This document shows, in pieces, positions 7,361 through 16,007 of a stretch of 46,221 nt of DNA. Each line of letters begins with the position of its first letter. Positions within the stretch are counted from its first letter, which is position 1. Source of the DNA: DATGEP01 sp035310125 (GTDB lineage Bacteria; Chloroflexota; Ktedonobacteria; Ktedonobacterales; JADMIN01); contig DATGEP010000419.1 of NCBI GenBank assembly GCA_035310125.1, forward strand, positions 1 through 46,221, in the 5' to 3' direction. Made by a program: the position numbers and the translations under genes. The notes under the pieces are model-generated. The model was not told the DNA's origin and did not search any database. It worked only from the letters and a program-made list of their open reading frames with translations.

Positions 7361-8308
7361 ATGAGCGGGCACTGGAATCGTAGCGGCTGGCGTGATCGCC
7401 ACTACGCATGGCTCATGCCCGCGCGTCCACCACGCCGGAACGAGTCGCGGCGCCGGCTGCTGCTGCTCGCCGCGCTCTGTCTCGTGTGGATTGGCCTGCT
7501 CATCTGGCCGGGACCACAGCTAGGCGCTTTCCTCACGGCGCAGACAGCGCGCCTGGCGCACGCCACGCGCCAGGGCAACACGCGCACCGTCACGGCGGGC
7601 GCCGGCCAGCATCCCCCCGGCGTCACGGTATCCAACGGCAGCCTCCATACGGCGTGGCAGGTAGGCATCCAGGCGGCGGGCGCGCCCGATCAAGACACCG
7701 GCGTCCGCACCATCATTGAGACTCGGCTACCCCAGCGGGTCAGCGACCAGACAACAGATTTCTACTGGATTGGCGCATATTTGAGCGACGGAAGCTTCGT
7801 GCAAGCCGGCTATTACATCTCCTGGTTTGACGATACCCGCGCCGGCTGGTTCTACTGCGCATTCACGGCGAACGGCCAAAAGGGACCATGCGCGATGGGG
7901 ACGCTCGGATCGGCGGGCGGCAACGGATCGCGCCACACCTACACACTCGAAACACTATCCGGCGCCACCACGGGCGGCGTGGAGTGGCGCGTCACGCTGG
8001 ATGGCGCGACCATCGGGCAGTTCGCGTGGACGGCGAGCGACACTGGCAATTTTATGCCGGGAATCTATGCTGAGTCGTCAGGCTACACCCCGCATGCGGC
8101 AACGAGCCAGCTAGGGCCGGTACGCTTCAGTGGCGGCATTCAGGTACGCCCGTCCGGCCAGACGGACTACGTAGCAGCGCCACATGCTCAGGTTCAGTAC
8201 AACGCGACCGATATCTGCCCACCGTATGGCGTAGCAGCCGATGGATTGGGTATTGCGCTGTTGGGCAGCGGTTTGGATTGTCCGCCGGGGAGCAGTCAGC
8301 TCTGGTAA
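7361..8308 (+). CDS. Secreted, membrane-anchored protein with lectin-like beta-rich domain
   Basis: A 315-residue protein of unknown function. Residues about 28-50 (RRRLLLLAALCLVWIGLLIW) form one membrane segment after a basic, Arg-rich cytoplasmic start, so the rest should be outside. The exported part is rich in Gly, Thr and aromatic residues, with alternating strands such as TDFYWIGAYLSDGSFVQAGYYISWFDD and WRVTLDGATIGQFAW. That pattern resembles a concanavalin-like sandwich, but no catalytic motif is recognisable. Four cysteines in the exported part (FYCAF, GPCAM, DICPP and DCPPG) may form disulphides. The ATG at 7361 has AGGAGG upstream; the open frame reaches back to 6992 but crosses the opposing T-box promoter. 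An extended -10 (TGGTATGCT) at 7283-7290 is a possible promoter. Confidence 0.75.
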   Translation: MSGHWNRSGWRDRHYAWLMPARPPRRNESRRRLLLLAALCLVWIGLLIWPGPQLGAFLTAQTARLAHATRQGNTRTVTAGAGQHPPGVTVSNGSLHTAWQVGIQAAGAPDQDTGVRTIIETRLPQRVSDQTTDFYWIGAYLSDGSFVQAGYYISWFDDTRAGWFYCAFTANGQKGPCAMGTLGSAGGNGSRHTYTLETLSGATTGGVEWRVTLDGATIGQFAWTASDTGNFMPGIYAESSGYTPHAATSQLGPVRFSGGIQVRPSGQTDYVAAPHAQVQYNATDICPPYGVAADGLGIALLGSGLDCPPGSSQLW

Positions 8309-8321
8309 GCATACGCCCGCG

Positions 8322-8744
8322 CTACCATTTCCGCGTAGTAAAAGCGAGCGCGAGACAAAAGGCGCCGGCAACGATGCAGCCGATAGCGGCGAGACCCACC
8401 CAGCACGCGCCTGCCACCTCCAGCACGTAGAGCAACAGGTGGAGCGAGATCTTCTGATGTGGAATGCTCTCCCAGGCGCTCATACCCAGAGACGCGACAA
8501 GCAGCAGACACAGCCATGCGAGCGCCAGGAGCAGCACGCCGCAGATGAACCGCCGCAGCCACAGCAGTCTCGGCGGCGTGCCCAGATCCGCAACCGCCGC
8601 GTCGTTCGGGCGCACCGCGACGGCGGCGATAACCGGCGCGCGACGGTTGAGCCGGAGGGCCGGCACGCCGTGCGGCCACGTCCTGGCTTTGCCGTGCGAG
8701 GCGGCCGGTTGGTCGTCAGGCTGGCTACGTCTGCTATCACTCAT
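8322..8744 (-). CDS. Small two-span membrane protein of unknown function
   Basis: A 140-residue reading with a hydrophilic N-terminal half rich in Arg, Pro and Ala and two clear membrane segments, LLWLRRFICGVLLLALAWLCLLLVASLG and LLLYVLEVAGACWVGLAAIGCIVAGAFCLALAF. It is convergent with the preceding gene, 13 bp apart. The ATG at 8744 is chosen so the protein begins MSDSRRS; the upstream ribosome site is weak. No family is recognised. The 317 bp between 8745 and the tRNA at 9062 show no further gene. Confidence 0.55.
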   Translation of the reverse strand: MSDSRRSQPDDQPAASHGKARTWPHGVPALRLNRRAPVIAAVAVRPNDAAVADLGTPPRLLWLRRFICGVLLLALAWLCLLLVASLGMSAWESIPHQKISLHLLLYVLEVAGACWVGLAAIGCIVAGAFCLALAFTTRKW

Positions 8745-9061
8745 GGTGCGCTTCCAAAGGGAGTCGCGCGTGCGGCGCTGAAACTTTCGCCCTGTAGGTG
8801 GGACGCGGGACACACCTCACTGGCGACGCTCTGTCCACGCCGTAGCGTACCGCATGACCCCCTGGCGCGTCAAAGTTCGTCTCTCAAGGCCGTACGTAAA
8901 GGCTTGCCCTCAGGATTCAAGCGGCTCGGACGGGTAATTTTGGGAGTGATCTGAGCACATTGCTGTCACTTTTGCTGTCAACAGATCATAGGTGAGGTTG
9001 GTGGAAGATGTGAATGAGCATGGCAAGAGCCGCGAGGCGAGAAGATAAGCGGGGCAGAGAA

Positions 9062-9136
9062 TGGAGCCGGTGGTCGGATTTGAACCGACGGCCTGCTGTT
9101 TACGAAACAGCTGCTCTGCCACTGAGCTACACCGGC
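9062..9136 (-). tRNA. tRNA-Thr (anticodon CGT)
   Basis: On the - strand the acceptor GCCGGTG pairs with CACCGGC, the D-arm has TAGCTCAGTGGCAGAGCAG, the anticodon arm is GCTGT-TTCGTAA-ACAGC giving anticodon CGT (codon ACG), and the T-arm is CGTCGGTTCAAATCCGACC-like. The discriminator base is T and the CCA end is encoded (9064-9062). Without the CCA it spans 9065-9136. Confidence 0.96.
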
Positions 9137-9215
9137 ACGGTACGGCGCGCTGGCCGCAACGAGCCGTAGTATAGCGCATGGCAAGCCGGACCGTCAAGGT
9201 TTTAGGTCTTGCCCC

Positions 9216-10349
9216 CTACGATCCGGCCAGGAAGAACCGCCACGTCCACCACAGCAGCAACGCCAGCGTTCCGCTCAGCGTCACCACCTGCACCAGCAAT
9301 GCCTGCCAGCTCGATTGGCGGGCCGGACGCGGAGATGCATCTCCGCGGGCGGAGGCCAGCGCCAGCGTTACATCTTCGAGCGCGGGCGCCTGCTTCGCCA
9401 GCCGCTCTAGTCGCTCCGCCGCCTGCCGCTCCATCGCCGCGAAACGCTCATCATCACGCAGTGTCGCCAGCGTGCCCGGCTGCTCCACATACCACAGCAC
9501 ATAATCCGCCCACTCGTCGAACGCACTGGCAAGCCGTGCGAATGCCTGCTGCCGGTTCTCCGGCGTATCCACCAACCGGTCGGCGTCCTCCACCAGTGCG
9601 ATAGCTCGCAAGCCCTTGCGACCTTTGCTGGCGTCGCGCAGATCATCCAGAAAACGTTCCGCCTGCGTCCGCTTTCCCTGTATCCGCAGCGAGCGTGCGA
9701 GCGCCGCCAGACACAGAACATAGTGCTCAGGCCGCACGAGTGGCAGCAGCGCCCGCGCGTCCAGCCGCCCCGCCTGCGCCAGCGCCTCCGCTTCAGCGGG
9801 CATTCCGCGCGCCAGGTTCATCATCGCCAGGATCGCGTGGCTGCTCACCGACCGTTCACGAGTCAGTGAAAGCGCCAATCGTGCCGCGCCCGCCGCCTCC
9901 TCGTAGCGATTGAGATACAGCAGCGCCAGCGCGCAGTTCCCTAACGTTTCGGGGTCGGCGCACGCGCTGAGCGCATCCAGCGCGGCGGAGAGCGCCTCGT
10001 CTATCCGCCCTATCGCCAGCAGCGCCGTGGTGCGCCGGTTGAGCCACGCCAGCCGGCGCGTTCCCATCCAGGCGTTCTGCCCCTCCACGGCCAGCGCCGC
10101 ATCGCACATCGTCAGCGCCTCCGCGAACCGGCCGCGCCGCATTAGCGCGTCCGTATGCGCCGCCGGCGACATCCAGCGCGCCACGCGTAAGATGCCGATC
10201 CAGAGGATGACGCCGAGCAGCGGCAACCCGCCGCCCGGATGCCCCAGCGCTATCGAGAGAAGCAGCGGGAGCGCCACCACGGCAACCCATAGCAGTGCCA
10301 GCCAGATCGTGAATTCCTGGCTCTGGTCCGAGATCGGCCTCATGTCCAT
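9216..10349 (-). CDS. TPR-repeat membrane protein
   Basis: A 377-residue protein with an N-terminal membrane hairpin (IWLALLWVAVVALPLLLSIAL and LPLLGVILWIGILRVARWM) and a C-terminal membrane segment (LLVQVVTLSGTLALLLWWTWRFFL). Between them are helical repeats of TPR type: GRFAEALTMCDAALAV, GRIDEALSAALDALSA, NRYEEAAGAARLAL and GKRTQAERFLDDLRDA. These suggest a cytoplasmic protein-protein scaffold. It starts two bases after the glycosyltransferase stop, so the two genes are co-transcribed and probably work together at the membrane. No enzyme motif is seen. Confidence 0.8.
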   Translation of the reverse strand: MDMRPISDQSQEFTIWLALLWVAVVALPLLLSIALGHPGGGLPLLGVILWIGILRVARWMSPAAHTDALMRRGRFAEALTMCDAALAVEGQNAWMGTRRLAWLNRRTTALLAIGRIDEALSAALDALSACADPETLGNCALALLYLNRYEEAAGAARLALSLTRERSVSSHAILAMMNLARGMPAEAEALAQAGRLDARALLPLVRPEHYVLCLAALARSLRIQGKRTQAERFLDDLRDASKGRKGLRAIALVEDADRLVDTPENRQQAFARLASAFDEWADYVLWYVEQPGTLATLRDDERFAAMERQAAERLERLAKQAPALEDVTLALASARGDASPRPARQSSWQALLVQVVTLSGTLALLLWWTWRFFLAGS

Positions 10350-10351
10350 CT

Positions 10352-11767
10352 CTATCGGGCAAGCGCGGGCTGGGAGTCCTCGCGCTCATCTTGCCGCGCG
10401 GCAGGCATACCTGCCGCTCCCTGGCCTTTCAAGGCACCGCTTCGCGCCGTCCCTTGTGTGCAACGAAGGATCGCGCGTACCGTCACCCACAGCAACAGAC
10501 CATTGCGCAGCGCCAGCACCGGCATGAACAGCGGCGTGTACGACACCGTCCAGATCGGATGGCGAAGCTGATACAGAATGGGAAAATCGAGCGTCGTGAG
10601 GAAGCAAATCGCCACCCACACCACATCGAAGCCCTCGGTTTCCGCGACAATCGGCAGCACCCAGATGAGGTACTGCGGACTGAAGATCTTATTGGTGACC
10701 AGCACGACACAGAGGCACGCCAGGAACGCCCGCCCCACGGAGAGCTTACCCCGTGCCTGCCGCCAGTATACCCACAAGCAGCCGCCCGCCAACGCCACTG
10801 CCGAGAGAGGCTTCAGCGCCACATCAAGCGGTCCGACGAAGTTGAGCGAGGTGAACGAATAATTCGGGCCAGCCTTGATCCCCACCAGCGAGCCTAGCCA
10901 GAGTATCGTCGCGGGCGTAGACTCGATCTGCAACGGGCGCGCACCCGCGTACTGGAAGCCGGAGAGGGCGCCATTCGGATTGAACATCAGCGCGCAAGCG
11001 AAAGCCAGCGTCACGAGCGCGGCGCAGAGTCCCACCCCCAGCGCGACCCGCCGCGTTACGGCATGCGTGAGGAGCCGGCGCAGCGACGCTCCCGGTGCCT
11101 CACGCCACTCACGCAGATTCGCCAGCGGCAGTGGAAGCCCCTCGGCAACCGTGCGTGTGCGCGCTATGCGCCAGTGCTCGATGACGACGATAGGCACCAG
11201 GAACGCGGGATACAGCTTGAGAAGGATGCCCACCGCTAGCAGCGCGTACGCCACCCCGAACCGCTTGCGGCCCGCCGCCCACAGCGCCGCCAGTGTCACC
11301 AGCGCCGGCAGAATATCGAAGCGCGCCAGCAGGGTCGCCGCCGCGCCGAGCACCAGATAGAAGACATAGAACAGTCCGCGCGCGCGCGTCGAAAAGCGGA
11401 GGAAGCCGAAATAGCCGAGGATGACCAGCGCCCCCATCCAGAGCGCGAACGTCGTCTGATAGTCCAGCACCGGCGGCAGCAGCGTGAGCGTGAACGGCAC
11501 GATGGCCAGCGGCGGATACTCTACCGGGAGATTGTGAAAGTATGGATGCCACGTCCAGAACGCGATGGCATAGTTGTAATATTCTTTGACGTCGCCGTTG
11601 GGGAGCAGCCAGAGATTGATCGAAAGAACGCGCGTCGCGGCCAGCGCCGCGACAATCAGCACCATCTCCAGCGCCAGCCATCTCCAGCGCCGCGCGCGCG
11701 CCGCCGGCGCGGATGCTGCTGGCGCAGTCGCACGCTGCCGCTTCACACGCGCGCGCTCTGTAGACAA
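10352..11767 (-). CDS. GT87/DUF2029-like membrane glycosyltransferase
   Basis: A 471-residue polytopic membrane protein resembling the GT-C fold GT87 (DUF2029) family, whose known members move mannose from polyprenyl-phosphate-mannose to cell-envelope glycans. The first membrane segment is followed by a loop with NGDVKEYYNYAIAFWTWHPYFHNLPVEYPPLAI, which carries the Asp and the YPP motif of the family. About ten hydrophobic segments follow, including LARFDILPALVTLAALWAAGRKR and VGILLKLYPAFLVPIVV. The start is a TTG at 11767 with GGGAG just upstream; a later start cannot be excluded. It is co-transcribed with the TPR protein and divergent from the IMPase-family gene. Confidence 0.78.
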   Translation of the reverse strand: MSTERARVKRQRATAPAASAPAARARRWRWLALEMVLIVAALAATRVLSINLWLLPNGDVKEYYNYAIAFWTWHPYFHNLPVEYPPLAIVPFTLTLLPPVLDYQTTFALWMGALVILGYFGFLRFSTRARGLFYVFYLVLGAAATLLARFDILPALVTLAALWAAGRKRFGVAYALLAVGILLKLYPAFLVPIVVIEHWRIARTRTVAEGLPLPLANLREWREAPGASLRRLLTHAVTRRVALGVGLCAALVTLAFACALMFNPNGALSGFQYAGARPLQIESTPATILWLGSLVGIKAGPNYSFTSLNFVGPLDVALKPLSAVALAGGCLWVYWRQARGKLSVGRAFLACLCVVLVTNKIFSPQYLIWVLPIVAETEGFDVVWVAICFLTTLDFPILYQLRHPIWTVSYTPLFMPVLALRNGLLLWVTVRAILRCTQGTARSGALKGQGAAGMPAARQDEREDSQPALAR

Positions 11768-11899
11768 GCGCTCCCGTCCGCTGATATGCTCTCACTCCAA
11801 TCCTACCCAGGGAATGCCCCGCCGGACACCTCCGACGATCCGCTCTCATGGCGACTCTCATGGCGACGAGAACGGGCGTTGAGAGGTATGCGCCCGCAT

Positions 11900-11930
11900 C
11901 CATAGTATCACGACTGGCCGGATAGTATGG
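11900..11930. promoter_or_regulatory. Imperfect inverted repeat between divergent genes
   Basis: CCATAGTATC (11900-11909) and GATAGTATGG (11921-11930) are inverted copies with 9 of 10 positions complementary and centres 21 bp apart, two helical turns. It sits in the shared control region of the glycosyltransferase and the IMPase-family gene. Possible operator; a TACAAT at 11940-11945 may be the + strand -10. Confidence 0.4.
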
Positions 11931-11975
11931 AAAGTGACTTACAATCTGAGCACGGCAAGAAATGGTGGATGAGAT

Positions 11976-12875
11976 ATGGCGCACACGTTCCCACAAGATG
12001 ATCATACGGCGGCGGCGGGCAGCGACCCACGCCCCATCTTCATCGAAATGTTCCGGGCGGCGCGGTCGTACCTGCTCAACGATGGACAATCCGCCGCGGC
12101 GCGCGAGCTGGTAGCGACCAACCCGAAAGGCGAGGCCACCCGCGCCTTTGACGCCGAAGCCGAGCGTATCGCCCTCGCTATCGCGCGTGAGCGCCTGGGC
12201 AGCTTCCGCGCCTTCAGCGAAGAGGCCGGCGAGCTTGCCTTCGGCACAAATCCCCGCTGGACCCTGGTGGTGGACCCTTGCGACGGCAGCAACAACTTCA
12301 AGCGCGGCATCCGCTGCGTGGGCTTCGCCGTGGCCGCCCTGCCCCCGGACGCACCCCTCGATCCCGAGCTTGTCGAATACGCGGTTTGCGGTGATATCTT
12401 CACCGGAACAATCTACTCGGCCGCGCGCGGGCGCGGCGCCACACTCGATGGGCTGGACATCCATGCATCACCGCTCACCATCCTGCGCCACGCGATGCTC
12501 GGCGTCAACATCGGTCATGATGGACCCACCCCGCCCGCGCGAGACGGCGGGCACGACACCGCAGTGACGCAGCGTTTCTGGAACCTGCTCGAAAGCGCCG
12601 CGACGGTGCGCCGCAGCGGCTCTACCGTGCTCGATCTCTGCTACGTCGCGCAGGGCGCCTACAGCGCCTACGTGGACCTGCGCCAGCGCCTGACCCCGGA
12701 AAACTTTCTGGCTCCCGCGCTCGTTATCCGCGAGGCCGGCGGCGCCTTCACCGGCGCCAGGGGCCAGCCGCTCGGAGCGCTTTCATTCACCCATCCTTAC
12801 AGCGTGCTGGCGGCGGGAAACGATGCGCTGCTCAGCTCCATCGTGGATGCGCTCTATGGCGATGAACGCGCATAA
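11976..12875 (+). CDS. Inositol monophosphatase-family phosphatase
   Basis: A 299-residue Mg-dependent sugar/inositol phosphatase of the IMPase/FBPase/3'-nucleotidase fold. Metal-site motifs are present: EE at residues 82-83 (SEEAG), DPCDGSNNF at 100-108 in place of the usual DPIDGTxNF, and the C-terminal GSTVLDLCYVAQGAYSAYVD, where the family binds the third metal region. Substrate could be inositol-1-phosphate, fructose-1,6-bisphosphate or a nucleotide; sequence alone does not decide. Cys and Ser replacements in the DPIDGT motif are mild deviations. The next gene is a sugar isomerase-like TIM barrel, suggesting sugar-phosphate metabolism. Confidence 0.85.
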   Translation: MAHTFPQDDHTAAAGSDPRPIFIEMFRAARSYLLNDGQSAAARELVATNPKGEATRAFDAEAERIALAIARERLGSFRAFSEEAGELAFGTNPRWTLVVDPCDGSNNFKRGIRCVGFAVAALPPDAPLDPELVEYAVCGDIFTGTIYSAARGRGATLDGLDIHASPLTILRHAMLGVNIGHDGPTPPARDGGHDTAVTQRFWNLLESAATVRRSGSTVLDLCYVAQGAYSAYVDLRQRLTPENFLAPALVIREAGGAFTGARGQPLGALSFTHPYSVLAAGNDALLSSIVDALYGDERA

Positions 12876-13018
12876 TATGCTCCAGCCGCGGCAGCTGGCT
12901 GCCAATCTCGCGCCGGCACGACACAACTATATCTGCCGCCGCAACCGGCACGCGCGTGTGCGTTGAGATCACCACACCTGGGTTGACGCTGCATGGAATC
13001 GTCGGCTATTCTCCAATC

Positions 13019-13831
13019 ATGCGAATCAGTTTCTCCACCGGCACTTTCTATCATCGCGGGTTGGCATACAGCCTCGGTCTGGCGCGCGCGGCTGGCTTCG
13101 ATGGCGTCGAGCTCGTCGTCGGCGCCCGCTATGTCCGGCAGGGGATCGCGCCGTATCGGCACGCGGTTGGCGCTGGCGATATCCCCGTCCTCAGCGTGCA
13201 TCCACCATTCTACCTGCTGCCCGGTTGGCCGCGTCGTTTCACCCAATCCATTCCCCAGCTCGCGGGCATCACGCGGGCGCTCGGCGGCGAGCTCTGCGTC
13301 GTCCACACGCCCTTCCTGTCCAATGCCGAAACGCCCCGCGCCCAACGCTACACCGCCGGCCTACGCCAGGGACTCGCCGCCGGTGGCCAGCAGGTGCGGA
13401 TCAGCCTGGAAAGCAGCCAGTACAACGAGCGCGACCACCGCTACCTGCTCGACGACCTGCGCGCGCTGGTAGACTTCGCCCAGGAGCGCGACTGTGCCGT
13501 CACCTTCGACACCTGCCATGCCGGCGCCAACGGCGAAGATCTGCTCGAATGCTACGAGATCGTTCGTCCCGCCCTGCGCAATGTCCATCTCAGCGATGTT
13601 GTCTGGCGCGACGGCAAACCCCTCACCCACCGGCTTCCCGGTGAAGGCGCTCTTCCCCTTGCGTCGTTCCTTAGCCTGCTCGCCCGCGACGGCTATGATG
13701 GCCTCATTACGCTGGAGATCCACCCGCGCGAAGCCAGTCTCTGGAGCCATACCCGTTCGATACAGCGACTCAAAAAGGCCCTTGAATTCGTGCGCGGCGC
13801 TATCGCGCAGCCCGCCGCACGCACGTCGTAG
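13019..13831 (+). CDS. Sugar phosphate isomerase/epimerase-like TIM barrel
   Basis: A 270-residue protein of the xylose isomerase-like/AP endonuclease 2 superfamily. Typical features are the start MRISFSTGTFYHRG, GFDGVELVV near residue 30, SVHPPFYLLP, VVHTPFL, ISLESSQYN (catalytic Glu), VTFDTCHAGAN (metal Asp/His) and VHLSDVVWRDGKPLTHRLPGEGALPLASFL, ending with GLITLEIHPRE. These glutamate, aspartate and histidine positions match the divalent-metal site of the family. The ATG at 13019 is used because upstream residues do not fit the fold. Exact substrate is unknown. Confidence 0.85.
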   Translation: MRISFSTGTFYHRGLAYSLGLARAAGFDGVELVVGARYVRQGIAPYRHAVGAGDIPVLSVHPPFYLLPGWPRRFTQSIPQLAGITRALGGELCVVHTPFLSNAETPRAQRYTAGLRQGLAAGGQQVRISLESSQYNERDHRYLLDDLRALVDFAQERDCAVTFDTCHAGANGEDLLECYEIVRPALRNVHLSDVVWRDGKPLTHRLPGEGALPLASFLSLLARDGYDGLITLEIHPREASLWSHTRSIQRLKKALEFVRGAIAQPAARTS

Positions 13832-13897
13832 CGGCGAAGTCCGCGCCGCCCATCCTGGCGCAGCCGTCATTGCCTGGCAGACACGAGGAGACCCACA

Positions 13898-14383
13898 ATG
13901 TCACAGCCACACACCGCCGCATACCACTATGCCGCTGTCATCGAGCGTACCGCTCGCGGCGCGCTGGCGCAGCTCGCCGGTCTATCCGACGACACGCTCA
14001 ATCGCTCCGCCCCTATCCCCGAAGCCAACACCCTCTACGCCCTCGCGACGCACCTTGCTGGCGCCGGGGAATATTGGAGCATCACCCTTCTTGGGGACCG
14101 CGCACCAAATCGCGACCGCGCCGCGGAGTTCCACGCCACTGGCTCCCTTACCGATCTCACCACGCGCTTCGAGCGCTGGCTCGCCGATCTTCACGCCGTG
14201 CTGGATTCGCTGCCTAATGAGGCGCTGGACCGGCCCATCGAAACGCCCATCTCCCCTGGCTGGCAGCCCGCTGACGAGCCGCTTACCGTGCGCGACTGTC
14301 TGCTCCATGCCGTTGAGCACAGCGCCCTGCACCTCGGCCACATCCAGCTCACCACACAGCTCTTTCGCAACGGCGTTTGGTAG
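13898..14383 (+). CDS. DinB-family four-helix protein
   Basis: A 161-residue protein of the DinB/YfiT-like fold, a four-helix bundle with a metal site of three histidines. Candidate ligands are His in LATHLAGAGEYW and the pair in HAVEHSALHLGHI near the C-terminus. Relatives include thiol-dependent S-transferases (bacillithiol, mycothiol) and many uncharacterised proteins. The ATG at 13898 has GAGGAGA 9 bases upstream. It follows the TIM barrel after 66 bp and may be in the same transcript. Confidence 0.82.
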   Translation: MSQPHTAAYHYAAVIERTARGALAQLAGLSDDTLNRSAPIPEANTLYALATHLAGAGEYWSITLLGDRAPNRDRAAEFHATGSLTDLTTRFERWLADLHAVLDSLPNEALDRPIETPISPGWQPADEPLTVRDCLLHAVEHSALHLGHIQLTTQLFRNGVW

Positions 14384-14565
14384 ATAGCCAGTTCCCAGCG
14401 GGTTAAAGATCGGCTCGATCAGCGCTGAACCTGCCGGCGGTCTCGGCCTTGGAAGCCGCGTGCAATGAGGCCCACTACACCATCCGTTGGCCGTTCACCT
14501 CCCCGCCGAAGCGCGTAGCAGGCGCGCTGGTCTCTACCCGGTCGCACACCCAACTGGACTGTGCA

Positions 14566-15990
14566 TCAATTCATGCGTACCAGTTTCAGCAGTTGCCCCA
14601 GACCAGGCCGCTGCCCGTACATCAAGACGCCATACCGATACAAGCGCGCGGCAAACCAGGTGGAGGCGACGATGGCGAGTAGCATCCATGCCGTCGTCGC
14701 CACGATCTCCCACCACGCGACCGTGCCCAGCGCCAGCCGCGTCAGCATCAACGTCGGCGTCCAGAACGGCACATAGGACAGAACCTTCGCCCAGATCGAA
14801 TTGGGAGCAAATGCTCCCAGGTAGATGACCCCAAAGCTCCCGAGCAACAGCGGTAAGAAAATCAGGACCAGGCTTTGCACCTCGTCTTGCCGCTTGACGA
14901 GCGCGCCAAGGCCAGCAAACAGGGTCGCATACAAGAAGAAAGCCAGGACAAAATAGAGCAGGAGGAGAAAATAGAACAGCACGGACATGCCAGCGAGAGC
15001 CGTGGTTGACCCTCCCGCGTTCGCGCCGAACAGCGCGGCCCGCAATGGGGTTTGCAACAGCTGGGCGCCAATACCCACCACCGTCAAGCACGCCAGCTGC
15101 GTGAGGCCCGCCGCGCCTATGCCCAGAATCTTGCCGACCAGTAACTGCCAGGGAGTCGCCGCGTTCAGCAGCAGTTCCATCACACGGCTGCTTTTCTCTT
15201 CCGCGACGCCATCCGCGACCGCTCGTGCATAGATGATCACGGCAGTGGCCAGCAGGTACCCCCCAAAAATGGCCACCACATAGACGGCGGCGATTTGGTC
15301 CTCCGGGCGAACGCTCTGGGTCTGATCGCTCTGGGTCCGCGTGATCGTCAGGTCGGGAGGAGCGAACAGACTCCGGGTTTGCGCCGGGGTCAGACCCAGG
15401 CGAGCGGCAGTATCAAGAATAGTGAGCTGGCTGGCCAGCGCCTGGATAGTGGTCAGGTTACTGTCGTTGGTCGCGCTCGTGTTGGCGACGTAGGTCAGTT
15501 GCAGCTGCTGGTTCGGTGCACGTGAGAGGATCAGCAGGATATCCAGCTTCCCATTCGCGACCTGACTCCGCAAACTGTCCAGAGCAGTTGGAGGTTGGCT
15601 GCTAATCGCATAGGGGGCGCTGCTACCGGTCGCCGCCCCGTTGAGGGTGGTGGTGATGTAGGCGGTCAGCATCACCTCATCCAGGCCCGCGACCATGCTT
15701 GCGGTATTCACCACCACGACCTGGGTTGCCTGGGTTGGTGCGTTCGTCCGCTCGGCGATGAGCTGGACGATGGTGGGAACAAACGGGGCCACGGCAACCA
15801 GCGCGAGCAGGATGATGCTGACGATGACAAAACTGCGCTGGGTAACGCGGCTCTTGTACTCGCGCCCGATGATCAAGCGAACATTGCGCAGGGTTTGCCG
15901 AGATGCTGCCCCGCCCACCCGCACGGCGGCAGCGTGATGCGCGGGTTCGGGACGGCCTGCTTCTGCGTGTTCCTGGGGAGTCTTTGCCAT
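14566..15990 (-). CDS. ABC-2 type exporter, permease subunit (NatB-like)
   Basis: A 474-residue permease. After a basic cytoplasmic start comes a first membrane segment (SFVIVSIILLALVAVAPFVPTIV), a long extracytoplasmic domain of about 170 residues, and then some five to six membrane segments at the C-terminus, beginning with IAAVYVVAIFGGYLLATAVIIYARAVADG and the conserved VAEEKSSRVMELLL loop. This is the layout of the NatB/ABC2_membrane_3 group, which exports ions, drugs or lipids. It starts 17 bp after the ATPase gene, with GAGGAG before the ATG. The 182 bp to the preceding gene hold no feature I can name. Confidence 0.9.
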   Translation of the reverse strand: MAKTPQEHAEAGRPEPAHHAAAVRVGGAASRQTLRNVRLIIGREYKSRVTQRSFVIVSIILLALVAVAPFVPTIVQLIAERTNAPTQATQVVVVNTASMVAGLDEVMLTAYITTTLNGAATGSSAPYAISSQPPTALDSLRSQVANGKLDILLILSRAPNQQLQLTYVANTSATNDSNLTTIQALASQLTILDTAARLGLTPAQTRSLFAPPDLTITRTQSDQTQSVRPEDQIAAVYVVAIFGGYLLATAVIIYARAVADGVAEEKSSRVMELLLNAATPWQLLVGKILGIGAAGLTQLACLTVVGIGAQLLQTPLRAALFGANAGGSTTALAGMSVLFYFLLLLYFVLAFFLYATLFAGLGALVKRQDEVQSLVLIFLPLLLGSFGVIYLGAFAPNSIWAKVLSYVPFWTPTLMLTRLALGTVAWWEIVATTAWMLLAIVASTWFAARLYRYGVLMYGQRPGLGQLLKLVRMN

Positions 15991-16007
15991 CGTGATGCTC
16001 CTCGTGG

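Noticed and set aside
8241..8954. A 237-residue + strand open frame
   Set aside because: It overlaps the 3' end of the exported protein gene and is antisense to a membrane protein with clear hydrophobic segments; its own sequence is Arg/Gln-rich and non-descript.
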